NCBI GenBank assembly: GCA_910586765.1
Contig: CAJUJJ010000022.1
Coordinates: forward strand, 1-43,606
Direction: 5' to 3'
Source: an uncultured Clostridia bacterium
GTDB lineage: Bacteria; Bacillota; Clostridia; Lachnospirales; Anaerotignaceae
DNA: 43,606 nucleotides
Shown: piece by piece, positions 1-7,634 of the stretch
Position numbering within the stretch: position 1 is the stretch's first letter
How the letters are laid out: the number at the start of each line of letters is the position of its first letter
Translations under genes and position numbers: made by a program
Notes under the pieces: generated by a model
Databases searched by the model: none
What the model was told of the DNA's origin: nothing
Seen by the model: the letters and a program-made list of their open reading frames with translations, nothing else

Positions 1-147
1 GTTGCTTCTGTTTTGTCTTCCCCATCATCTGATGGTTCAGTTGCTTCTGTTTTGTTTTCTTCATCATCTGATGGTTTGGTTGTTTCTGTTTTATCTTCTC
101 CATTATCTGATGGTTTGGTTGTTTCTGTTTTGTCCTCACTATCATTT
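1..147 (-). repeat. 39-bp coding tandem repeat (13-residue TEPSDDGEDK-like units)
   Basis: The motif GATGGTT recurs at 31, 70 and 109, exactly 39 bp apart. In the SLH reading frame this is a 13-residue unit of the form DKTETTKPSDNGE. At least three units are seen and the array continues past the left edge. It looks like an extended, acidic wall-spanning or spacer segment. Confidence 0.8.
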
Positions 148-3100
148 ACAATGGTAATTGGTTTTACACTTCTTTTTACACTCATACGTGTCTGACTATT
201 TGTACTAGGGTCGCTAGAACTAGATATTGTAATAGTAAATTTCCATGTTTGATTTCCATTTTCATCTGTACCAGCTTCACCTGCTGATATAGCACTTTCG
301 TCTATTCCAGTTAAAACAGGTTTTGTAATGGTTTTTGCAAATGTATAACCTTCTTTTGCTGTAAATGTAATATCTGTTGTATAGTTTCCATCTGTTTCTG
401 CCCATTCAGTAGCAGATACTGTATATTTGTCTGTATCTCCCTGTTTTGCTGTAAGTTCTCCTATTTCTGGTAAATCTTCTGCTGCTGTTGGAGGAGTAAT
501 TTCTTCAGCAATCCCTACAGAAGAAATTGTATTTGCATCTTTATTTTCTGGCACTGTATAAGTAATTTTAAATTGTATTTCTTTTTCATTTGATGGTGTA
601 CGTATAGAGTCCCCTTCTTTTCTTTGTACTTTTTCTACTGTAATACCTTCTCCTGAAGGTGCTCCCTTAAATGTATTAATATTTTCATAATCAAGGCTAT
701 AATGGTGATAGCAAGCTCCAGTGTCATCATCAATATAACCTGCTTTAAATGGAATTGTAAGGGAATATACATCTCCTGCTTGTACTGTATCTCCTGTTCC
801 AGATTCTTTTTTCCATTCTGCGACCATTCCGTTTATATTTTCTCCAAGATAATATCCATATTGTGGGCCTCCCTTATATGGCGCATATTCCGCATTGTCT
901 GGGTTCAAACTTGTTGTAGGCAACTCTGTATCACCTATTTGAGGAAGAGCTATCCCTGTAACACCACTCCTAAATCTAACACCTATACTTTCAACAACAG
1001 GCGTTACTATAATTGTAATAGCCTCAGCACGTGTATCTGGAGCTAAATTTACAACAGTATCTTCATTATAGCCCTCTATGTATCCCTGTGGTATCATCAT
1101 TTTCTCTATAACAATATTGTCTGTACCTGTTGATGTTTTTGGTGCACCAGTAAATTTAATATGGAGTATAGTATATTCGTCATAATTTGAGTCATAATTT
1201 TTTAATTCTTTAACAACAGCATTTACGCCTTCTGGTAATCCTTCAAACCAATCAGAAACATCTGCACCTTCTTCTAATTTTTCTTTAGCATATACATACC
1301 CATTAGACACACTAACTTCAATATAATCATATGTATTATAAATATCTTTCTCTGCTTCTTTTATTTGTTTACCTTGTACCCACATAAATCCCTTTGGACG
1401 ATCAGGTAACTCTAAAAAATTATTATATACATCTACATCTATAATTGGAACTATTTTAATGTCTTGCACCACTACTCCAATGTCTGCACTGAGGTCTTCT
1501 GTTGGCTGTGCATAACCTTGTTTTGGCTGTATCATTTCTTTTGGAATTGTTACTGTATACTGTATCTTTTTATCTTTTGTAGCAGTACCTGTAGTATTTG
1601 TAAATGTTACCTTTATTTTTTTCATTCCTTCTTCTTCTACTATTTCTGCTTTTGTATCTAATTCTTCCGCTACAGCAGCATTTTCTCCAACTGCTTCTAT
1701 TTTAATATCATATCCTTCTGTGGCAACAATATCTTCTACATTATTGATGGTAATGAAAGCATAATTTGAATGTCCTTCTTTTGGATATACTATAAGTGCT
1801 TCTGGATATTCTTTAGGGTCTACTGAAACATCTTCTTGTGTAATAGGTGCTGCTTCAGTGCTAGGGAATGTTACCAAGATATGTACCATATTGCCCTCGC
1901 CTTCTCCAACAACAGAAGCCTTTGATACTTCAGCACCTTCTATATGACCACTTATATCAAGTTCTACTTCTTCTCCTACAAATTGATAGCCTACTTGTGT
2001 TTTTAACCATATATCTGCTTGATAAGATTTTCCTGGTTCAAAATTAGCACCAGCAGGAAATGGCTCAAACTCACCGCTCTCTTCATTGAGCACGTTCCAA
2101 CGAGTGGTTTCTAATTCATCTTCATTTTCACTTTCAAACGCTCTATATTTTTCATAGTGGCCTATATTTAACATATTTGACAAAGTTGTTGTTCCCTGTC
2201 CTGCAATAGGTTTTTGTAAAATACCAACTATAACAGATGTCACTTCTTCTAATGCTAATACATTCACAGAAACTGTTTTTTCGATTTGTTTTTCATTTCC
2301 GCTTTCGTCTTCTGCTGGAACACCAAGCATAGTTACTTTGAATGTAACTTCTACATCAGTTGAATTTTCTGCTGGCAAACCATCTTCTGGTAAATTTGTT
2401 ATGGTAGCTTCTACATCAATACCTTCTATATCTTTAATGCCTTCAATTTGTTTTGCTGCTTCTGCAATTTTTGTTTCAATTACTTCTTTATTTTGTCTGT
2501 CTGATGCTGGCAATTCTTCAATAACAATGCCTTCTGCATTTTCCAATGCTTCTACTGCTGTCGCAAGTGCTTCTTTTTCTTCCTCTTCCAGTCCTGCTGC
2601 AACAACAACAGTTGCTTCACCAGTTTTTGTATTGTCTACTCTTGATATTGCTTTTACTGTAATTTCTTTTCCTTCTTCTATATCAGCATCTTCTGTTAAA
2701 CTTATTTTTATGCCTGTTTCAATATACTCTTTTCCATATATAGAATCATAGCTTACACCCTTTATAGTATCTGCAACACCATTGTAAAAATTTCTAATAA
2801 CCTTTCCATCTGCAATGACTTCAAATATTACTGCTTTAGTACTTATAAGTTCTAAATTTTCACCTTCAAGTTCAAACGTGAATGTGCCAGAACCACCTTT
2901 TACAATTTTTCCAGCAGTAGGAGTATTTACATTTACAGCATTCACAATAGGTGACCTATCATTTGTTACTACTTTAATTTCTATTGTTGCTGTTTCTTCT
3001 CCTGATTTTGCTGTTACAGTAATAATTGTACCTTTTTGTATATACCCTGGTATAATTAACTTTGCTTTTTTACTGTCTTTTTCATCTTTTCTGACATCAA

Positions 3101-5027
3101 ATTTATTGCCATCTGCATCTTCTGCACTCCATATAATATCGCCTTCTAGTTCTGCTGTTAATTCTACAAAATTTTCTGCAGTACCTATTAGTATTTCTGG
3201 TGGATTTGCTGTAATTTTATTTGTTGTATTATCATCTTCACCTGGTTTGTTGTCATCTTCACCTGGAGTATTATCGTCTGGGTTTGGAGAAGGTGTTGGA
3301 GCATCTATTATATCTACAGGTGTTTGTACTTCTTCAGATTTTTCTATAGTGCTTGGATTTGATGCTTCAATTTTTCCTATTTCGCCCTCTCCAGAAATTT
3401 CTGTTTTTTCTGTAGAGGTAGAATTGATTTCGTCTACTTTTGCCTCTGGTGCAACATCTACTTTTGCAGTTGCTGTATCGCTGAGTTCTACTTTTTCAAC
3501 ATTTGCTTCATCTTTTACAATAACATCTGCATTTGCACTGTCATTTACTGCTACATTTTCTACTTTTGCAGTATCATTTACTACAACTTGTGCATTTGCG
3601 TTATCACTTACTGCTATATCAGACACAACTGCATTGCCTTTTAATTCAATATTCGCTTCTGCATTTTGATTTACTTCTACTTTTTCTACACTTGCACCAT
3701 TTTGTACTGTAACATCTGTGCTGCTTTCTCCATTTAATACAATATCTTTTGCATCACCTGTTACAATGACCTTGTCAACGCCTTCTGCACTTTCTGAAAC
3801 ATCAACACTGCCTTCATCACTTACTTCAACAGTATGTACTTTTGCACCTTCTGCAATTTCAACAGGTGCTTGTGCTTCTACTCTGCTAAATTCAAAACCA
3901 AATATTGCAGTTGCTGCTTTTGCTATAATAGATGCACCTAATGCTCTTGGATTACGTGTTGTAATAACTACTTGAGAACTTGGAACATTATTTTCTACAA
4001 CAGTAATTTTTCCGCTTATACTTGTTTTGCCATCAAAATAGATATTAATTTTTGCAAAATATGCTGCTGCTACTGCTACATCGTTGTCAGCGTAAGCACT
4101 TGCTACTGCGGCATCACTTTTTACATGAATGTCAACATCGCCTTTAAATTTAATATCATTTAATTCTAATCCATTGTCTGCATAAATTGTTGTAGTGCCT
4201 GTTAATGTTTTACCTTCGTAGTCATCTGCATCAGATTGAGAACGAATTGTTATATTGTGTGTCTTTTTGTCGTTGCTGTTGGAACTGGAAGAATTAGAGC
4301 TTTTTTTGCTGCTTCCTCCGCCTCCTCCATTTGTCCATACCATATTACCAGCATCTGCTGTTCTAGCTTCTTCTTTTTCGTCATTTTCTTGTTTATTTGA
4401 AGCAGGCTGCGGTATATTTGTACCTCTATTTCCTAATACTCTATCTAACGTTGAAACTGCTTCTGCTCTTGTCATACCTTTATTTCCACCAAAACTACCA
4501 TCTGTATAACCACTCATATAGCCAGCAGATACTGCTGCTCCTACTGCACCTTTTGCCCATGATGGCATACTTGTTGCATCTGTAAAAACATCTGCACCTG
4601 CTTCATTTGGTGTCAATCCTTTTGCATTACATATAAATACCGCTGCCTGCATTCTTGTTATTGTTTCATTTGGGCGGAATGTACCATCTTCAAAACCGCT
4701 TGCTACATTGCCACGTACCGCTTTTACTACATCAGCATAATACCAGTCACTTTCTTTTACATCATTGAATTGTATTAATACTGTAGATGTAAAAGCTGTT
4801 GGTGCTGCACTATTTAAAAGCCTTACAAACTCTGCTCTTGTAATCGTTCTATCTGGTCGGAATGTACCGTCTTCATATCCTCCAACTCTGCCTTCATTTT
4901 GCCATTTCGTAATTGTCGCTTCTGCCCAATGACCTAAAACATCACTAGATGCTCCCCATACGGGAGAAATATTGCCTATTGTCATAACTGTGGACAATAA
5001 AAATGCTATCGCTTGATACTTTTTCAT
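1..5027 (-). CDS. Giant S-layer homology (SLH) domain surface protein, C-terminus beyond left edge
   Basis: The reading frame is open from an ATG at 5027 to the window edge (1675 residues seen, no stop), so the gene is partial. It begins after a strong GAGGAGG site. A signal peptide (about residues 1-26, ending near VWGA) is followed by three SLH domains (about 29-71, 87-133, 148-199; motifs such as YEDGTFRPDR and ITRAEF), which in this family bind pyruvylated secondary cell-wall polymer. Then come a Gly/Ser linker (about 233-252), a region of regular 21-residue beta-type repeats (447-530, degenerate on both sides), an Asp/Pro linker (PGEDDNKPGEDD), an Ig-like/Big-like segment and a long series of beta-rich segments. 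The last visible part is an acidic Thr/Pro/Asp tandem repeat. It is probably an exported S-layer-associated or adhesive protein; its ligand is unknown. Nearly all rightward ORFs under it are shadows. Confidence 0.9.
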   Translation of the reverse strand, partial: MKKYQAIAFLLSTVMTIGNISPVWGASSDVLGHWAEATITKWQNEGRVGGYEDGTFRPDRTITRAEFVRLLNSAAPTAFTSTVLIQFNDVKESDWYYADVVKAVRGNVASGFEDGTFRPNETITRMQAAVFICNAKGLTPNEAGADVFTDATSMPSWAKGAVGAAVSAGYMSGYTDGSFGGNKGMTRAEAVSTLDRVLGNRGTNIPQPASNKQENDEKEEARTADAGNMVWTNGGGGGSSKKSSNSSSSNSNDKKTHNITIRSQSDADDYEGKTLTGTTTIYADNGLELNDIKFKGDVDIHVKSDAAVASAYADNDVAVAAAYFAKINIYFDGKTSISGKITVVENNVPSSQVVITTRNPRALGASIIAKAATAIFGFEFSRVEAQAPVEIAEGAKVHTVEVSDEGSVDVSESAEGVDKVIVTGDAKDIVLNGESSTDVTVQNGASVEKVEVNQNAEANIELKGNAVVSDIAVSDNANAQVVVNDTAKVENVAVNDSANADVIVKDEANVEKVELSDTATAKVDVAPEAKVDEINSTSTEKTEISGEGEIGKIEASNPSTIEKSEEVQTPVDIIDAPTPSPNPDDNTPGEDDNKPGEDDNTTNKITANPPEILIGTAENFVELTAELEGDIIWSAEDADGNKFDVRKDEKDSKKAKLIIPGYIQKGTIITVTAKSGEETATIEIKVVTNDRSPIVNAVNVNTPTAGKIVKGGSGTFTFELEGENLELISTKAVIFEVIADGKVIRNFYNGVADTIKGVSYDSIYGKEYIETGIKISLTEDADIEEGKEITVKAISRVDNTKTGEATVVVAAGLEEEEKEALATAVEALENAEGIVIEELPASDRQNKEVIETKIAEAAKQIEGIKDIEGIDVEATITNLPEDGLPAENSTDVEVTFKVTMLGVPAEDESGNEKQIEKTVSVNVLALEEVTSVIVGILQKPIAGQGTTTLSNMLNIGHYEKYRAFESENEDELETTRWNVLNEESGEFEPFPAGANFEPGKSYQADIWLKTQVGYQFVGEEVELDISGHIEGAEVSKASVVGEGEGNMVHILVTFPSTEAAPITQEDVSVDPKEYPEALIVYPKEGHSNYAFITINNVEDIVATEGYDIKIEAVGENAAVAEELDTKAEIVEEEGMKKIKVTFTNTTGTATKDKKIQYTVTIPKEMIQPKQGYAQPTEDLSADIGVVVQDIKIVPIIDVDVYNNFLELPDRPKGFMWVQGKQIKEAEKDIYNTYDYIEVSVSNGYVYAKEKLEEGADVSDWFEGLPEGVNAVVKELKNYDSNYDEYTILHIKFTGAPKTSTGTDNIVIEKMMIPQGYIEGYNEDTVVNLAPDTRAEAITIIVTPVVESIGVRFRSGVTGIALPQIGDTELPTTSLNPDNAEYAPYKGGPQYGYYLGENINGMVAEWKKESGTGDTVQAGDVYSLTIPFKAGYIDDDTGACYHHYSLDYENINTFKGAPSGEGITVEKVQRKEGDSIRTPSNEKEIQFKITYTVPENKDANTISSVGIAEEITPPTAAEDLPEIGELTAKQGDTDKYTVSATEWAETDGNYTTDITFTAKEGYTFAKTITKPVLTGIDESAISAGEAGTDENGNQTWKFTITISSSSDPSTNSQTRMSVKRSVKPITIVNDSEDKTETTKPSDNGEDKTETTKPSDDEENKTEATEPSDDGEDKTEA
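3438..3689 (-). repeat. Four 63-bp coding repeats (21-residue solenoid-like units)
   Basis: Residues 447-530 of the SLH protein form four consecutive 21-residue units. Each begins with a VEKVEV-like strand, has an NDxANA turn and then a second strand such as VVVNDTAK or VIVKDEAN. Less regular units flank them on both sides. Alternating hydrophobic positions and the fixed period suggest a beta-helix or similar solenoid; this is an inference from the pattern. Confidence 0.7.
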
Positions 5028-5146
5028 ATTTTAAAATTCCTCCTCAAAATTAATGAAAAAACAATCTGTCAATAAATTCCTTTTTATGGGCTTTTTTATG
5101 TCTGACAACATCATTTTTTGTAAAAATAATTTTCGATAACTTCATC

Positions 5147-5200
5147 TCAAGCCTTTATCTGTGATAAAGGCTTGAGGGCTAGCCCTCAAGTTTTTTGATA
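5147..5200. repeat. Two-hairpin element: 13-bp stem plus 20-bp palindrome with T-run
   Basis: TCAAGCCTTTATC (5147-5159) pairs perfectly with 5163-5175 around a 3-nt loop. It shares its right arm with a perfect palindrome, CTTGAGGGCTAGCCCTCAAG, at 5171-5190, followed by TTTTTT. The two foldings are mutually exclusive because they share 5171-5175. It could end leftover transcription, but no gene reads rightwards into it. The string CCCTCAAGTTTTTTGATA (5183-5200) also ends the dispersed element at 31579-31660. Confidence 0.75.
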
Positions 5201-5275
5201 CTTCTAAATTGTAATTGTTTTCAGTCTATCCATAAAATTCCTTTTTGTGGATTTTAAACAGTCTACACTTTTCTT

Positions 5276-5342
5276 GGTGCTAAATGTCCAATGGACATCA
5301 AAAAGAAGCATAGACATAACCGTCAAGTTTTTTTGACAAGCT
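5276..5342 (+). repeat. Dispersed intergenic repeat, copy A
   Basis: Reads GGTGCTAAATGTCCAATGG, then GAAGCATAGACATA, then GTCAAGTTTTTTTGACAAGC. The same blocks in the same order and direction occur at 31579-31660. A hairpin, ATGTCCA-A-TGGACAT (5284-5298), sits where copy B has a different palindrome (CTGAACGTTCAG). Confidence 0.65.
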
Positions 5343-5467
5343 AAATATAATAGAAATTTTACAAAAAATAATATAAAAATTCATTACTTTAGGGATAATC
5401 TGTATTTTTTCTTATATCAATTGCTTTTTAAAATATTAAAAATGCTGTTTTATGCTTTCATTATTTA

Positions 5468-5496
5468 TTGACAAATGAACATTATTACTATATAAT
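5468..5496 (+). promoter_or_regulatory. Sigma-A promoter of tetR-MFS operon
   Basis: TTGACA (5468-5473), a 17-bp spacer and TATAAT (5491-5496) match the vegetative consensus perfectly. It lies 53 bp before the tetR start codon. Confidence 0.9.
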
Positions 5497-5502
5497 AGTT
5501 TT

Positions 5503-5515
5503 TGACTTTAAGTCA
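5503..5515. promoter_or_regulatory. Candidate TetR operator at the transcription start
   Basis: TGACTT-T-AAGTCA is a perfect 6-bp inverted repeat with one central base, placed at about +1 to +13 of the tetR promoter. Position and symmetry fit autorepression by the TetR protein encoded next; binding is inferred. Confidence 0.5.
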
Positions 5516-5549
5516 TTAACTATATATTGTAATTAAGGAGGTTGCTAAA

Positions 5550-6209
5550 TTGGCTAGGCCCATTAAAAAAACACCTGAAGTATGGAAAACTGAAATATTA
5601 AATGCAGCACAAAATTTATTTTTATGCAAAGGATATGAACAAACTTCTATATCTGACATTATGGAAACAGTTGGAGGAGCAAAAGGAATGTTTTATCGTT
5701 TTTTTGAAAGCAAAGAAGAAGTGATGCACTTATTATGCGACAAAATGTTTTTTGAAAACAATCCTTTTGAAGTAATCAAAAAACGTACTGACTTAAATGG
5801 CTTGCAAAAAATAAAAGAATTGCTTGTGATTAATCAATCAGATACCAAACGAAATGATTTTAATTTACAAGCGATGTCTATATTAAAAGACCCTCATATT
5901 TTAGCATCTGCTATTGCAGCTAATAAAAAAGTATTGACACCATTATGGTTTGAATTATTAGAAGAAGCTAGAAAAGATGGTTCTATTAAAACAGAATATA
6001 CAAAAGAACTTTCTGAAATACTGCCGCTTATTAACTTCTGGCTTATTCCAACAATATACCCTGCTACCGCTGAAGAAATCCATCACAAATATCTTTTTAT
6101 TATAGAAGTGCTTTCCCATATGGGATTACCTCTTTTTGACAATCATACAGTTGCTTTAGCAGAAAAATTTATAGCTGATATTTCAGAAAAGAAAGGAGAA
6201 AAACAATGA
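5550..6209 (+). CDS. TetR/AcrR family transcriptional regulator
   Basis: A 219-residue protein that starts at TTG 5550, eight bases after AAGGAGG (5535-5541). The N-terminal TetR helix-turn-helix covers about residues 12-60 (ILNAAQNLFLCKGYEQTSI, then VGGAKGMFYRFFESKEE). The C-terminal part is the variable ligand-binding/dimer domain and does not identify the ligand. The gene overlaps the following MFS exporter by four bases (ATGA), so the two are translationally coupled. Family knowledge suggests a drug-responsive repressor of its own operon, and a palindrome sits at the promoter start site. The ligand is unknown. Confidence 0.9.
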   Translation: MARPIKKTPEVWKTEILNAAQNLFLCKGYEQTSISDIMETVGGAKGMFYRFFESKEEVMHLLCDKMFFENNPFEVIKKRTDLNGLQKIKELLVINQSDTKRNDFNLQAMSILKDPHILASAIAANKKVLTPLWFELLEEARKDGSIKTEYTKELSEILPLINFWLIPTIYPATAEEIHHKYLFIIEVLSHMGLPLFDNHTVALAEKFIADISEKKGEKQ

Positions 6210-7441
6210 CAGAAAATTTATTTTCCAAAAATTTTATACTTCTTATATTGGGGCAAGCAACTTCATTATTTGGCAATTTTATATTAAAGCTGGCATTTTC
6301 TATGTATGTATTAGAAAAAACGAAATCTGCTGCTATATTTGCTGGAATAGTATCTATTGCTACAATTCCTACTATTTTGTTATCTCCCTTAGGCGGTATT
6401 ATTGCTGACAGAGCAAATAAAAAAAATATTATGGTTTTATTAGATACATTAACTGGGATATTTGTTTTACTTACTGCAATATTATTGTCTGAAAATAACG
6501 ATATTACCATAATAAGTATATTACTTGTAATACTGTCTATATTTGCAGCATTTGAAACTCCTACAGTACAAGCCTGTATTCCCTGTATGTTATCAGGCGA
6601 CAACATTACAAAAGCAAATGCTGTTGTAAATCAAATTGCTTCACTATCCTACTTTATTGCTCCAATGTTAGGCAGTATATTATATACTATGTTTGGTTTA
6701 AAAATTGTTATGTTTGCAAGTATTTTTTTCTTTTTTATTACTGCTTTATTAGAATGTTTCATAAAATTAAATCATTTTTCCTTTCAAAGTAATAACAATA
6801 TATTTTCTACCATCAAACACGATTTTTTATGCAGTATGCAATATATTTTTAAACAGCAGACAAATATATTAAAAATGCTGTTTTTTACTTCTTTTTGTAG
6901 ATTTTTTGTAACGGGCGTTACTATAGTAGGACTTCCTTATATTGTGCGTACCATATTAGGTCTAAATGCAAAATATTATGGTGCTGCGGAAAGTGTATTA
7001 GCTATTGCCACTATTTTAGGAAGTATTATTGCTGGACTTTTTGCAGAAAAATTAAAAATATATAAATTACATAATATTATTTGTTTTATGGGTATATTTA
7101 TTATTATTGCTGGTGTTGCTTTTATTCTCCCAGTCAATACCATTACAAAATATAGTATCAATGTCATTTCTTATTGCGGTATACAAATTGCAGTTACTAT
7201 TTTTTCTATTTTTGCCGTTTCTTTTATACAGCAAAAAACACCTAATTATTTTATAGGAAAAATGATGTCATATACTTCTGCTATTACATTATGTGTTCAA
7301 CCTATAGGACAAATACTATATGGTTTACTTTTTGACCTTTTTCACAATACTATATATTTTGTTATGATTATTACAGGAATAATTCTATGTGTTATAGCAC
7401 TACTAGCAACAAATTTTTTTAAAACATTAAAAGAACAATAA
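6206..7441 (+). CDS. MFS exporter (MFS_3/EntS-like, probable drug efflux)
   Basis: A 411-residue integral membrane protein with about 12 hydrophobic segments. The start ATG overlaps the tetR stop and follows AAAGGAG. The family motif between helices 2 and 3 is seen as SPLGGIIADRANKKN (about residues 58-72), the usual proton-linked antiporter signature of MFS exporters. Overall layout (NFILLILGQATSLFGN start) resembles the EntS/macrolide-efflux MFS_3 group. With a TetR gene in the same operon, it is probably an inducible exporter of a toxic compound. The substrate cannot be told from sequence. The operon ends at a strong terminator 5 bp downstream. Confidence 0.88.
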   Translation: MTENLFSKNFILLILGQATSLFGNFILKLAFSMYVLEKTKSAAIFAGIVSIATIPTILLSPLGGIIADRANKKNIMVLLDTLTGIFVLLTAILLSENNDITIISILLVILSIFAAFETPTVQACIPCMLSGDNITKANAVVNQIASLSYFIAPMLGSILYTMFGLKIVMFASIFFFFITALLECFIKLNHFSFQSNNNIFSTIKHDFLCSMQYIFKQQTNILKMLFFTSFCRFFVTGVTIVGLPYIVRTILGLNAKYYGAAESVLAIATILGSIIAGLFAEKLKIYKLHNIICFMGIFIIIAGVAFILPVNTITKYSINVISYCGIQIAVTIFSIFAVSFIQQKTPNYFIGKMMSYTSAITLCVQPIGQILYGLLFDLFHNTIYFVMIITGIILCVIALLATNFFKTLKEQ

Positions 7442-7445
7442 TACA

Positions 7446-7481
7446 AAAAAATCACTAATTTTGCTAAATTAGTGATTTTTT
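7446..7481. terminator. Bidirectional rho-independent terminator after the MFS gene
   Basis: A perfect 16-bp stem (AAAAAATCACTAATTT, 7446-7461, with 7466-7481), loop TGCT, A-run on one side and T-run on the other. It can serve both the tetR-MFS operon and the leftward purL transcript. Confidence 0.9.
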
Positions 7482-7513
7482 AAAATATATTTTCATATAA
7501 AATGATACTATAA

Positions 7514-7618
7514 TTAATATTCTCTTTCTCTTGTGTTCAAATCAATAATAGACATTGTTAAAAGTGCCGCAGATACTGCTAATGATACTGCACTCAAAAC
7601 TAATTTTGTTATTTTCAC
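7514..7618 (-). CDS. Small probable membrane peptide (34 residues) downstream of purL
   Basis: Starts at GTG 7618, seven bases after a perfect AAAGGAGG on the minus strand (7626-7633), and begins 16 bp past the purL stop. The product starts VKITKLVLSAVSLAVSAAL, giving one transmembrane helix of about 20 residues with a positive N-terminus, then a short charged tail ending NTREREY. The strong ribosome site, the clean hydrophobic helix and the position before the shared terminator argue that it is real and co-transcribed with purL. I do not recognise the family. It could alternatively be a chance ORF. Confidence 0.55.
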   Translation of the reverse strand: MKITKLVLSAVSLAVSAALLTMSIIDLNTREREY

Positions 7619-7634
7619 AACTTTTCCTCCTTTT

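Larger units (their letters stand above)
5028..5549. other. Intergenic region between the SLH gene and tetR
   Basis: These 522 bp hold no convincing gene. The SLH ribosome site (GAGGAGG on the minus strand) lies just left of 5045. The centre (5147-5342) is made of hairpins and a dispersed-repeat copy. The right end carries the tetR promoter, a palindrome and the ribosome site. No SLH promoter with both boxes at normal spacing could be chosen with confidence. Confidence 0.6.

Noticed and set aside
1..147. Possible CRISPR or mobile repeat array (39-bp units)
   Set aside because: Units are contiguous without unique spacers and keep the SLH reading frame, so they are coding tandem repeats.
2338..3669. 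Long rightward ORFs (137 and 284 residues) with Ser/Thr/Phe-rich products
   Set aside because: They lie opposite the SLH reading frame, have no ribosome site, and their composition is what antisense of an acidic Val/Glu/Thr-rich gene gives.
5044..5072. TTGACA on the minus strand upstream of the SLH gene
   Set aside because: No -10-like hexamer is found at 16-19 bp; the expected place reads TTTTGA.
6169..6606. Leftward 145-residue ORF over tetR and the MFS gene
   Set aside because: Antisense to two genes with clear motifs and coupling; no ribosome site.
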